A stretch of DNA of 64,000 nt, taken from Polytrichum commune. Its lineage: Eukaryota; Streptophyta; Polytrichopsida; Polytrichales; Polytrichaceae. Both the position numbers and the translations under genes were made by a program. The stretch lies in contig OX485807.1 of NCBI GenBank assembly GCA_950295325.1, forward strand, positions 4,404,501 through 4,468,500, written 5' to 3'. The notes below the pieces were generated by a model. That model was not told the DNA's origin and did not search any database. It saw nothing but the letters and a program-made list of their open reading frames with translations. Position 1 is the stretch's first letter, and each line of letters starts with the position of its first letter. This document shows, in pieces, positions 10,501 to 21,429 of the stretch.

Positions 10501-12677
10501 AAATGCCATGAGCTCCCGACCATCGTCCTCTAGCAAGCGAATTGCATCCATGTACATGCTAGTTGCATCGATTGGCCTTACCTCTTCGATTGCTCTATCA
10601 GTGCACAAAAAAACCTTATTTGAAAGAGAAATTAATCAAGATATCATTATTTTGCAACTACAAAAATTATGCTCTCTTAAGCAAGGAATCAAAACCATAT
10701 ATAATGGACGAAAACAATACTTGTGTCAAAATGCTTCCAAATTATTGTTAAATGTAAGAGATAGTACTAGAATGGCCTTTGTGGCATTCAATATAAGTAG
10801 GTCTCATTGGATGTGGTACAGTGGGACAAGCCATCTTTCTCTACTTGGTCTATGATCCCTAAAAAATAAAATAAAAAATAATGTGACTTCACATACATAG
10901 AAAAAGAGAGCAATGCATAGTTGTTGCATAATGTTATGAACATGCAAATGATATAAGAAAAGAAAAGAAAAGATTATTTGTACATAATTAGAGAATGCAA
11001 ACTCTAGGGTGAAATGCTAGATCGGACATGTTTCAAATTTTTTTGCATCCAATTGATCTCCTTGCATTGGAAAGGTGGACACTTCTATACAACTTAGAAT
11101 GTCACTTATAGAGAACCTCAGTTGCTTAAAATGTTGGAAATACTAGTGTGTTATTTAAAATTAGACCTCGTCCATTTTACTTTCAAGTTGAAGTCATAGT
11201 GGGTGAGGACTTGAACTTGCACACCTAGCACCCTTGGAGAGGGCATCAGCACCCGGTTGTGGTTTTTGGCATTGGATGTATAATTTGCTTGCTTGTTTGT
11301 ACAACTCTGCCACTTCATCCCAATTGCCAAGCTCTTTTGCTAAGGCGGCTGCTGCTTCCATGTGCTTTGCAGCTGTCCAATATCTAGCAATAGTTTTAAG
11401 GCGAAATGCACAATCGACTTGTTGACCTAAATTAATCCCCTCCCCCCCTTATAAACGGATGGTTTGCAAAATATATTGGAGTTTATAAGTCCAATCTAGT
11501 AGTTTCATGCTTGAACTCAAATGTGAAAATGGAATGCATGTGTTTATTGTTAAGATGTGAATGTGGATGAAGAATAATGAAAAAATAGAGCATTGTGGCC
11601 ACTGATTGAGCACTTAATATAATAAACCCAAAGTGTTGGCATAGTTGATGCAATGTCAACCATGTAAGAATGTAAACAAAAAAAAACAAAAAAAAAAATT
11701 GCACTTACTTCAAATATACTTCTTATTCATCAATGAAGACATTGTGAAGTATTTAGAATCCAAAAATTGATTTTCTAAAATTGATTTGACATATTAACAC
11801 CATAAGAACATTAAATATATTAGAACCCCAAAGTGTGCATTCGAGAATGGATACGTTGATAGCTTGGTTTGGCCATGTGCAGCTTGTGTGAATGCATATT
11901 TGGCTGCCTCATGGTTCTTTGTGAGCTTGAAATCTAAGGCTATTGCATGACCCGCAAACATATGATGTGAGCCATGTAGGTTGGTATAGGCACTTATATG
12001 GATGTGATCTTAATTTGCATGTATTGCATATATAGGTATATATGCGCATATAATTGAATATTTTGAAACAAATCACTGTTTGAATATTTAAGTTTGTGGG
12101 CTATAGGTTCTCTAGGCACATAAATGAGGCACCTGCTTGCTCAAAGAGGGGTGTTGCAGTTGCCCAATCTCTACTCCATCTCGTGAAGGTCAATGTAGTC
12201 CTAGATAAAACCAAAAACCCTTTGACGAGTAGTGAGTTCAATGCAACGGTCAAATTGTGAGGTCATCAATCAGATCACAAATTGTTGGGGTTCTACGATA
12301 TTGGTGAAAGGAAAACAACTAGTCCAACATACACAAGCAAATCATTTCATGATCAATATAGAATTGATTAATGACTTTGGTTGCATGACAACATGAATGT
12401 GAGTTACACATTTGACACACAATCTTCCACTTTAGTCCACGTTTTTAAATGCAAATTTGGCATTGTGAACTCTATTTTGACCAAATGTGTTGTGATTTAA
12501 AAAAATTAAATTCATGCACATCCACACAAATTCCATGCAATACAATTTGTTTGACTTCCTAAGGTCAAGGAACGCTTACAAATCTTTGGCCTTGCGTATC
12601 AATCTTTCAGCTTCTTTAATCTTGTTCAATGTGTGTTTGTTGGTGTCCTCGCGGGCTTTTGGGGTTGTGATGCACAT
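6866..12677 (-). CDS. GSNAP: Gamma-soluble NSF attachment protein (gamma-SNAP), nine exons, complete
   Basis: SNAPs bind SNARE complexes and recruit the NSF ATPase that takes them apart after membrane fusion, on the cytosolic face of endomembranes. I reconstructed exons 12677-12580, 12200-12133, 11939-11855, 11383-11226, 10594-10457, 9404-9326, 8140-8061, 7263-7128 and 6937-6866 (exon 4 end uncertain by 1 base). All introns are GT-AG and phases agree throughout, giving about 304 residues, normal for the family. Diagnostic stretches are TFTRWSRDWATATPLFEQA, YWTAAKHMEAAAALAKELGN, RLLEDDGRELMAFDMYRAA, AYLSAIIVYLYAD and DEIKRLVSTNSNVVPHLDHM, which belong to the TPR-like helical repeats. The ATG at 12677 opens the only frame into exon 1; the stop is TAG. 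Exon 2 uses a weak GTGCCT donor, chosen because it joins as the family alignment requires. Introns 5-7 are swollen by four MITE-like insertions. Alternative: a recently silenced copy, but no lesion is visible. Confidence 0.93.
7441..7939. mobile_element. Harbinger/Tourist-type MITE, copy 2 (in gamma-SNAP intron 7)
   Basis: Terminal repeats GGGCCACTTCGCACTC and ATGTGTGAAGTGGCCC, flanked by the target duplication TAA (7438-7440 and 7940-7942). The interior is the reverse complement of copy 1 at 172-689. It lies between gamma-SNAP exons 7 and 8. Confidence 0.88.
8483..8699. mobile_element. TA-target MITE, short copy (gamma-SNAP intron 6)
   Basis: Ends CACTAAACGTTG and CAATATTTAGTG form an imperfect terminal inverted repeat, and each end abuts TA (8481-8482, 8700-8701), the duplication expected of Tc1/mariner-like elements. 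The interior has no coding capacity. The same end motif marks 17611-18709 and 19915-20294. Confidence 0.65.
9067..9213. repeat. Foldback hairpin element, copy 2 (gamma-SNAP intron 6)
   Basis: Left arm CATAACATTATTCATATCCA and onward (9067-9105) pairs almost perfectly with the right arm (9174-9213). The middle also pairs around CATATTGAATG, so the whole 147 bp can fold as one hairpin. It is transcribed with gamma-SNAP in antisense orientation or as part of its intron. Copy 1 is at 5709-5853. Confidence 0.85.
9790..10286. mobile_element. hAT-type MITE with 8-bp target duplication, copy 1 (gamma-SNAP intron 5)
   Basis: Terminal repeats CACGGGTAGATCACT and AGTGATCTACCCGTG, flanked by a perfect 8-bp duplication CTCTCTTG (9782-9789, 10287-10294). 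An 8-bp duplication without coding capacity fits a non-autonomous hAT-like element. Nearly the same 497-bp sequence lies inverted at 16291-16786. Confidence 0.9.
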
Positions 12678-13885
12678 GCACACACGTAGGGCATTGGGCC
12701 CACTTTGCATGATACTCACTCAAAGAAGTAATTTATGCACAAATTTTCCTTTGCTCATCAAAGATGTGCCAAAATTGTTCCTATAAGATGAATTGCAACC
12801 CCCCGATTCAAATCGATACTCGGATTGCAACCCTGTTGGCCAAGCATTCCGTTTTTGGTTGCAATTTTAAACTTAAAACAACAAATTATTGGTTGCTTAG
12901 CCACACATTGTGCGTAGTGAGCCCTAAATAAGAGAATGGACTTTGTGCAACTTCATTTCAAAACCAAAATGAGGAAAAATTGCCAATTACGTCACACACA
13001 CATACTGCCACCAAACCATGCTAGTCATGGAAATGTGTGTATTCGTGGTCGAATTTACAAATAGAAAAGCATCGTCAAAATTTTAACAATCAAATGTTAT
13101 TAATGGTAGTGTTAGTGATATATGATTTCATATTCTGATGCATGTTCCATGTTTAATAATCCTATGTAGGTCATGGGTCATGAGATTGTTTTGAGGATGA
13201 TTCTTGCTTAGAAGGCTAAGTTTGACTTGCCAACTTGCAAGTTGAAGGACATGGGTGGTCTTCCAAAATAGACTTGTCTGAAAAATTGGAGGCAAGTGAC
13301 GGACAAGGCGACTCTTCATAGCCCATATGGACCCATTTAAACCCACGTGACTGTTAAAAAGACATTGTTTTGAGATGGTGGTGCAAAACTTGATATGCAC
13401 TTATAGGGTTCATGTGTTCTTTGTATCTAGTGTGTGCAAGTATTTAGGTGATTGAAATTTTACGGTGAGGGTAAGAATCTTACAACCAAAGAGTTGTAGG
13501 TTTGTCAACCTTCTCATAAGTACATGAGTTTGTCTTCCTATCGTAGGCTCAAGCATTACTTCAAATATTCTCACAATTCTCTACAATTCAACACATACAT
13601 GGGACTTGAATTCATAATGACGTGTCCACATTGTCATCCTCAATTCTGATGAAGAGTGTCTGCCCCCCCCAATTAATATAGCGACTCGTCTAAACAAGTC
13701 ATCACTTAAATGAATGCTAATAATGTCTTTGCAAATAAATGCAAGCCAAGGTCATGGACATGTAAATACATATAAACTCTCATGTATAGCAAGGAAAGCT
13801 AAAGTTTGGCCTAAGTATAGTACGTTTTTTTTTACCTTTTTTGAATTTAAAAATAGGTTTGTAATTGAGCTTGTGCATAAGATAA
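12678..13885. other. Upstream region of gamma-SNAP, nothing else recognised
   Basis: This AT-rich stretch must contain the gamma-SNAP promoter and 5' UTR, but I cannot place a convincing TATA box or start site. The minus-strand frame at 13128-13400 has no recognisable motif. Confidence 0.4.
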
Positions 13886-13944
13886 TGTCAGTGTGGCAAT
13901 CACCAATGTAAAAATAAAAAACATTTGCAATTGCCACACTGACA
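13886..13944. repeat. Inverted repeat / small hairpin
   Basis: TGTCAGTGTGGCAA at 13886-13899 is answered by TTGCCACACTGACA at 13931-13944, a perfect 14-bp stem around a ~31-base A-rich loop. A related TTTGCCACACTGATT occurs at about 16087. It could be a tiny foldback element. Confidence 0.6.
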
Positions 13945-16290
13945 ATCACACTTCTAGGTTGGTTTGACCACAATCCTTTGAAAGTTGCATTTCATCTTTT
14001 AGCACAAATATTCAATTTTGGTAATCTCACAATGTATGCTAAAAAACGGCGGACATTTAACACCTCCCCACGAACTTTCAGGGGGTGTCAAATCCGGGTT
14101 GGGGCAACCCCCATAGTTCTTTTAAAACTTTACGAGCACGACCGAAAAATACTGCCCACCCCGCCCAACTTTAAGAAAAACATTGCCCTTTCATTCTTGA
14201 AGGCCGCTTGACTACAAATCCCATATTGAGTGCACTTCACCTTCAAGGTCTAAAATCCAATATATATGTGCACTTCCAATTGGTAAATGAGCAATTGATT
14301 GAGATTTCATTCCGGAAGTGAAACCATCAATGAAGCATGTAAATAACTTGGAGGTCAAAAACATTACAAAATCCTCATTGACATTGAGGTTATTAATTTT
14401 GTGACTTAACATTTGAAATTGCCTTTGTCATTCTACAATGTAACTTAAATTAGTGTGTTGATTTAGTATGTATATTTTACAATATTTTAGGTAATGCCTT
14501 CTACTTTCACAAGTATTCCTACATAATTAAGCACACCAATAAGGGATTTGAATTTATACAAGTGGCATTTGTGATTCAACTGCCTCCTCAGGCAAGGGAG
14601 GTTTCACATAAAAACCGGTCAGTCTTTTACAACTGCATCTATTTTTTGTAATTTACAACCGGAATGTTTCATAAACTTGTATATGAATTACTACACTAAA
14701 TATTGTAGTTAGTGTCATTTACTATTTGGAATTACACAATGCTATAACTATTTATTGCAATATATTGTTTTCTACCAACAAAGGTCAAGAACCAGATGTG
14801 AACCAGATGTGGACCAAAAATAATGACCATGTACCAATAAGCGAATGTGTTGATTTTTTTAAATAGATGCCCAAAAAGGACAATTTAAAAACAAAATTCA
14901 AATTTAATCATCCTCTTGTCTTCTCTTGGTTTCACTTGTCTTCACTTCATGTTTTCGCTTGTTTTCACCTTGAATTTCAGTATACATTTTTTGCACACCA
15001 TTTGTCAGGTTACACAAGAAAATAGATTGTTTTGCTAAGTTGCCACTGCAAATTGATTATAACAAGACCAACTGATCAATGAGTTATAAATCTTCACTCC
15101 TCAAGCAACTAGATCTAGAAAAGTGAAGAGGAGGCCCCTATTAAATGGCAAGATTGTGAGATCAAAACCCTCATAGCCATTTGTGTTGATATGAAAGAAA
15201 AATTCAAAAAATTAACAAGAAAACAAAGTACAAAGTAGTGAATTTGAATCATTGAAGTTGATTTCAAAAAGATTAATTGAATGATTGAAAATAAAAAAGA
15301 CAAATTTAGATTGGGCCAATTGTGCATTTTTAAAGGCTTTTGCCTTTGCCTCTTGCCCTAGGCCCCCCCGCCCCCCTTTCTCCCCATTGAAAACTTAGTC
15401 ATTTAGTGATAGTCGGGAATCAAATTCCCGACCTTTTGGTCATGGCCAAACACCTTAAGAGGTGCTTTAGACCACAAAGTTCCTTATGTCAAATTGATAA
15501 ACTTTATCACATATAAAACTTAATTAAATGGTACTTTATTCAAAAATCCAATGGTTGTATGTGGATAAGAATGAATGTTTGGATCAATTTTCATGCTCGT
15601 ATGGTTTTGAATTTGCGGAATTTTGAAAATATTGGTTGGCCTTCAAGAAGAAATACAAGGTTCTATTGATAGAATACAAAATTAACAAGCATTCAAATGA
15701 AATTTTGAAGTCATGATAGACGTGAATGTTAATATTATGAGCAAATGGATATGTGAAATGTACAGTGTGTAAGCGTTGTTAATTAGATGCCAGCAAGTGC
15801 TCAAAAAGACAATGAATGCCACAATATTCAAGCCACGCAACGGAATTCACCTACAAACACTACAAATGACAAATTAAATTAAATTAAAGACAAGAAGGAA
15901 GGACTTTTAGAACAAATTGTTAGCAATTCTTCTAGTTTGATTGCATATTTTCAAGTTACAACAAATTTACCAAACATTATGGATGTTCATATGATAAATT
16001 TAATAAAAAAATTATGATTATTCACTTATATCAGATTCTCTATCTATATCCTGAAACTCCAACTTTGATTTTTTCTGAAGCTGCATTTGCCACACTGATT
16101 TGGCTATTGCTTTATGCATTTTTGTAGCCCCCACTAATAGTCCATTTTTTAAAAAAATAATGAAAAAATACAATATCTTTGTCGATATCTTCTATTTTTC
16201 TTGTATTATTTTCTATAATATTGATATTTTTTACCTCACCTATAGCTGCTATTTCAGTTCTCATTTATTATTATTACTTTAATAGTTTGT
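13945..16290. other. AT-rich intergenic stretch
   Basis: No gene is seen. A MITE end of the CACTAAATATTG family occurs at about 14695 without a partner, and a weak tRNA-like segment is at 15403-15480 (listed separately). Confidence 0.4.
15403..15480 (-). other. Possible tRNA-derived (SINE-like) fragment
   Basis: On the minus strand a box-A-like TGGTCTAAAGCACC is followed about 40 bases later by a T-arm-like stem-loop CGGGA-ATTTGAT-TCCCG. Spacing and loop size suit a tRNA-derived sequence. The acceptor stem does not pair, so this is not a functional tRNA gene. Confidence 0.2.
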
Positions 16291-16786
16291 AGATCACTCT
16301 AAGGCATTTTTGTGCACCACGTGCGGCTGGGGGTTTTTTGTTTTGGGGCTATTTACCTTCAAGGGCTGAATTAAAGCCTCCCTATAATTACTTAAATTTC
16401 AAAAATGGCCCATTTGTTTGCACCCTTCCATTACTTATATTGTTCAAGTCACTGCAATTTTTTGTACTCTATATTTCTTTTAATCCATTTTTGGCATTGG
16501 ACAGACGGAAATCCCAATTATCATCCATCCCCGTGAGTCCTAAACCCATTTACATACCATACTAAACATACCTTCTAGGATCCTTATCTTCAGCCCCTAT
16601 ATTAATTTTACAAAAAATAATGGCCCACGTTTTATGTCCATCTGACTTACTTATAATGGGGTTGTCTACATTTAATGGCCCCTTCATTATTTGGAATTCC
16701 TTTATAATTTTTATTTCAAATGATTTTAATCCTCTCTATATTATGCCGCATGTCGTTTTTAAAATGCACTAAGTGATTTACCCGTG
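16291..16786. mobile_element. hAT-type MITE, copy 2, inverted and missing its outer left tip
   Basis: Reverse complement of 9790-10286 across its length. The right end is complete (AGTGATTTACCCGTG) but the left starts at AGATCACT, lacking the outermost seven bases. Even so an 8-bp duplication TAGTTTGT flanks it (16283-16290, 16787-16794). Short plus-strand ORFs inside are not genes. Confidence 0.88.
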
Positions 16787-17126
16787 TAGTTTGTTCTCTA
16801 TTTATTTTTTCAAACATCACTTTGCTTCTTCTATCTATTTTATATTGAATTTGTCCTTCCTAATTATACATATATTGTGTAGCATAATACATTTAGCAAC
16901 TATATTAGTAATATGCCGTAATAATATATCAACCCTTCTTATAATAATTCTTCATTTGCATTTTAGAATTCCGAAAATATGTTCTACACACATGTAACTA
17001 GAACTTTGAATAAAATTTCAATTTGCTTTGTAACCTTCCAAATACTCTACATAAACTTTGAATGGGCTGTAAATCCACGGCCGCATTGAATATGCACAAT
17101 CTTCAATCAACTTATAAGATAAGAAT

Positions 17127-17522
17127 TTACCTTTCATGTAATCGTTTCCAATTTTTATTAGTTGAAATAATGTTTAATTCTACATATTTTGTATTAACTA
17201 TACCTTGTAATAAAGCCAAATGAAATGACTTTCTATAATATAAAATTTCTCCTTCAATTACACGTGCAAGGACTGGAATACGAGATCCATCGATTGCTCC
17301 TATAATATGAAGAATCCCATAAAGGGCCTTAAATTCTTGTGATAGAACCTTAAACCGAACTGGACTTGGAAATTGTACAAAAATCCCTTGCAAATGAACT
17401 CTTACTAATCTATAAAAATTTCTCACAATGTTTGAAATTGTACGTTCTTCCACCCCATGTACCTCTCCAACAGTACACAAGGTATTTAGCCAATGCAACA
17501 AGAATCCTCCCTCTTCTCTCAA
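17127..17522 (-). pseudogene. PIF/Harbinger (HARBI1/ALP1-like) transposase fragment
   Basis: A 131-codon frame contains the family's pre-catalytic part (VEERTISNIVRNFYRLVRVH) and the first catalytic aspartate block IGAIDGSRIPV, followed by YYRKSFHLALLQGIVNTKYV. The second and third acidic residues of the DDE domain are missing because the frame decays after NIISTNKNW. It could have mobilised the GGGCC/TWA MITEs in this window, which are the right type, but this copy is inactive. Confidence 0.75.
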
Positions 17523-17610
17523 GATGATTCATCGTGCTTCCTTTTCTTTCCTCACCACTATAAAACTCAAAAAACCAGTGAAAAAAATAGAGAATGAAGA
17601 TATGTAACTA

Positions 17611-18709
17611 CACTAAATAGGTAGATTAGTGTTAGATGAAGATTAGTGTTAGATGCAATAGTTACCTAAAGGGTCCATTCACGATTGAGGTACTACTTTT
17701 GGGACAAAGGACTTAAGGTCTTCGCAATATTTGGGTACGTTTAGGGTATTTTTATTAATTACCAAAAAATCGGGGAGAACCAACGGCCGGGATCTTCTCG
17801 GATAAGCGTCAGCGGGGAGGTGATGGGATTTCCAGAGCAACATGAATCCAAAATAAAAATTGACAATTTGGCGACATCAATGGCATTTTTTGTTATTTAG
17901 GTGTGCATTGGTGGTCAATTATTTTCTGTTTTGCATCTTGGTACCTTGGCATAAGTGTCATGTGTCCATTCATATAATTTTTTTTGTCCAATTCTTATAC
18001 TAGACGTTCCTTTTACGTGTGGCCATGTACATATGTATTTTTGGCCATGTTTGGTGCCACATGTAAAGTTGGGCAATTGATATTGAATACATTTTTGGTT
18101 CTATTGGTACACACTTGAACGATGATTGTGAGGAAAAAATTTGGGATCGTTTCGACTAATTCTTGTTGTCCTTTTCATTCCTTGATCCTAAGGTGAACAA
18201 TTAAGACAACACTCCTAAATGTCCTTTAAGGAATCAAAATGATATCTCAGATGACCCTATTCCTTCTAAATTAACTTTGTTGGTGTACTCAATATGGAGT
18301 ATGAATCGTAGGTATGATCCAAAATATGCTTCACAATACAAATCCAAGCATACCAAGCATGTGAAGTTATCCAAAAAACTCCTTTTTCCGTTAGACACCC
18401 AAAAGTAGTACCCCAACCGGAATGCCCCCTAAAACACTAATTTTCAACTGATATTAATTAGTGTTTGAATAGGGTTTGAACAAATTATACCTTTTACGAG
18501 GTTCTCATATTCTTCTTCCTTTAATTCTTCATTCCAAGATTTACAAAATATCATCTAACACTAAATGCGCTCATGTAAATATTTAAAGTTACTACTTGGT
18601 ACAAATAGTGTTAGAGTTGACATTTAGTGTTCTAACACTATAGAGACAATTTACATTTAGCGTTTTCGTCGACTATTAGTGTTTCCAACACTAATCTACC
18701 TATTTAGTG
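17611..18709. mobile_element. Long TA-target MITE-like element (1.1 kb)
   Basis: The ends form a 23-bp near-perfect inverted repeat beginning CACTAAATAGGTAGATTAG, flanked by TA on both sides (17609-17610, 18710-18711). Extra copies of TAGTGTTAGA-like subterminal motifs occur inside. No transposase is seen. The outer CACTAAATA motif is shared with 8483-8699 and 19915-20294. Confidence 0.7.
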
Positions 18710-18729
18710 TAGTGAGGTAGGGCTACCCC

Positions 18730-18914
18730 TCTTTTACCACTAATAAAATATGAAATGGTCCCCCAACATGATGCATTCTCACTTCACACTTTGTTTGAGG
18801 GATTGTCACTACACAAAATGGGTTTTCCAACACCCATGGTATGGCCTTTGGATGATAGTCAAGGGCCATCACCATTTTATGGTCATGGCCCTTGGCTCGT
18901 GTGTGAAGTGGCCC
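18730..18914. mobile_element. Partial copy of the GGGCCACTTCACAC MITE
   Basis: The right terminus is well preserved (CCCTTGGCTCGTGTGTGAAG, then TGGCCC followed by TAA). The left terminus is degenerate. The interior CCATTTTATGGTCATGG matches the other copies. Confidence 0.6.
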
Positions 18915-18933
18915 TAATCCACATACAAAGCAA

Positions 18934-21393
18934 CTAATGGAATTGTTTCATAAGGCATTTGCTTTTGTGGGCCTCCAGACGTGCTCTGTTGGTGGAGTTG
19001 GTGTTTAAATATATATGACAGTTTGGACACTCCAAAAATTCCGAGGTTCCAGAAGGTGGTAATGTTCGGCCACCAACTCCTGCCAGAGAGGGATTATTTC
19101 CTTGTAATTGAGAGATTATTTCCTCAGTTTTTTTTTGTACATCTTCCCAAGTCTTCCACAATGCATCTTGAAGATCAAGCTCAGCCTTATCCTCCTCCTC
19201 CAACTGCAAACCATCTTCACCCTGGAATCTCATGAATGCCTCCGATGTTGAGAATGAACGCCAAAAACACAAATTTGCGTGGAATTGTTTGGCGTTTTGT
19301 GAGTTTTTTGTAATGCGGCGTGAACAAGTCAGGTGCTCCTTCAATACGTAGGGCAATGTTTCTGTGAACAACTCAAAGAAAGCAACCCCCACGACCAAGG
19401 ACGAGTCCTGGCCTTCATTGATGACCTTCAGATCTCGTAGCCATTTCAGCAAAAGTTCAATGCACTCGCGAACACCTCGTGATACAGTCAAGGTCTTTGG
19501 ATAGACACCTTCTGGAGATCGGTGATCAAAGTGATAATAAATCTTTGGGTAGGTGCTGGATTTTTTCATGAATTTCCAAAAATCGGAACTGTTTTGCACT
19601 TTCACTGGCGCTAGATCATCCTCGTCCAATTTGGCAAGGAGGTCCTTCTTAAGATTCTCCAATGTTTTCTGATAAGCCTCTACTCTGCCATTTACAGTGT
19701 ACTGCAAATAAATGGGTTTTCGTATCAGTAACATTGTAAACAAACATACTACTTATCAGCATGTTTCTTAACATAAGTACTTGTTAAAATGTTGTCAATT
19801 GGAATAAATCATTCTTAAAATTGGGAGGGGCAGGTTTTTGCTCCACACCCCATAGTAGTTGTCATCAACTGAAACCCTTGCCAGTTTAATGCCTAAGATT
19901 CAACCAATCTACTACACTAAATATTGAATTTATTGTCACCAATTCTATTTGTCTTGCTCAATACTAAGTTGTAAACCGCCCATGTAGTGTCACTAACGCT
20001 AAGTGTAAACCAAACCTTATTTGTCATTCCTTGCTAAACAAAGAAAAAAAGGTACGATAGATTTCCAATGTTGCAATTATTGTCACTTACTAAGTGATTT
20101 TTCATCTAAATTTCAATCATCCGTGACAATAGTTCATAATGCTTATGTTAGGATGCATAACATACTAAACTTTGTTTCAATAAAAGGTAAGTTGGGATGA
20201 CAGTACTTGTAAATTTATTCATAAGAAGTTTCATCAGAAAAGTTACCACAAGTGACATAAAAAAATACTACATGACTAAATGCAACATTTAGTGTAGTAC
20301 TGGTAGCCTAGTTTCCTGTCCAAATTTAGTTGGTAATTCTGATCAATATCTGGCAAAGTACTGTAAGTTGAAAAAGGAAAATAATCCACATGAGACCTTC
20401 ATATTATAATCTGTGGATGTATGAAAAGTGTTTACTTGAAGAATAAGGTGGAGTTGACAGGAACACAGTAATCTTGTGTCCAAGTACAACCGTGCAAATT
20501 TCTTGATTAAAATCAAGTTAGGAACACATGAAAACATTTCAAGGTCGACAGTGGACCAATATGATGATTGAATATTTGTGATCACTTTTGAGTGCACAAA
20601 GACAAGTGAGTTGTAAGTGGTGCAAATACTCTCCATTTATCATGCCATTACCCACATGGAGCTTTGGGCAAATTACCACCTAAGGGGATGCCATGAAGTA
20701 GAGAGGACAAAGCCTGGTGATTAGAGCCCCGTTCACTAGGTTTTGTCCATTTTATCACATGGTTCTTTATTTTGTGAACTGTCCAAAGTTTTATACAACT
20801 TGGTGCTAGCAAGTTATCAAGTATCATAGTCCATATGTGAACCCGAAACGGGCTTATGGAGCAAGGCTATGGGAGAAGTGTACCAAGTGTTTAATAAATA
20901 TCTCTAGTGGTCAACAAATTCCATGCACATGGGACAACATGCAATGAACCTAAATTGAAGCTTGAGTTAAAATGTTTACCTCCTTAGGTTTTTCATGATA
21001 TGGACGCATTCGAATGTTAAAGTCCAAGAGCTGCATCATCAAAGCAATTTTTTTGATGTTTTGAAAGATTCTTTTCTTTACCAATCGACAAATCTTCTGG
21101 AGTTGAAAAGTCTTCCGGGTTAGAGTCTTCTCCAATGCGTCAGCTTTCAACTTGATCTTGTTCAAAAGTGGTTGATTGTGGCTCAATTGTATATCTAGAT
21201 TAGGCACTTGCTCCAAAGTGTCCAATATGGTCTTTATGCACACCAAATTTGTGTCGTTAATACTATCCTTTATCATGGTTTGTATGCGCTTCAAGATTGT
21301 CGCAATTTGCTTCCAAATAGCTGGCAAAGCAGCAAGAGCTACAGGTACTACTATTTGTAATGCACCCAATGCTAGAGTAACTGGATCACCCAT
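18934..21393 (-). CDS. Two-exon gene of unknown function (about 393 residues)
   Basis: Exon 1 runs 21393-20980 and exon 2 19701-18934. The donor GAG|GTAAAC and acceptor TTGCAG|TAC join in phase 0, leaving one open frame. The N-terminus MGDPVTLALGALQIVVPVAL is hydrophobic, followed by long amphipathic helices with heptad-like spacing, suggesting a helical bundle. The C-terminus carries a compact cysteine/histidine cluster (CPNCHIYLNTNSTNRARLEA, then HKSKC) that could bind zinc. The middle (KIYYHFDHRSPEGVYPKTLT) is not recognised. No transposon hallmarks surround it, although a TA-target MITE sits in its intron at 19915-20294. I do not know the family; coding status rests on the clean splice junction and length. 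Confidence 0.65.
19915..20294. mobile_element. TA-target MITE, 380-bp copy (in the intron of the unknown gene)
   Basis: Ends CACTAAATATTG and CAACATTTAGTG, each next to TA (19913-19914, 20295-20296). It is of the same family as 8483-8699, with extra interior sequence that also appears, decayed, around 3200-3300. Confidence 0.7.
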
Positions 21394-21429
21394 CGTAAAA
21401 TCCCGTAATCAAATATTTATGGAATAGAT

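Noticed and set aside
11940-12001. Longer exon 3 of gamma-SNAP using an upstream AG and a later exon 2 donor
   Set aside because: It stays open but inserts about 25 residues where the family has none; the shorter junction aligns without gaps.
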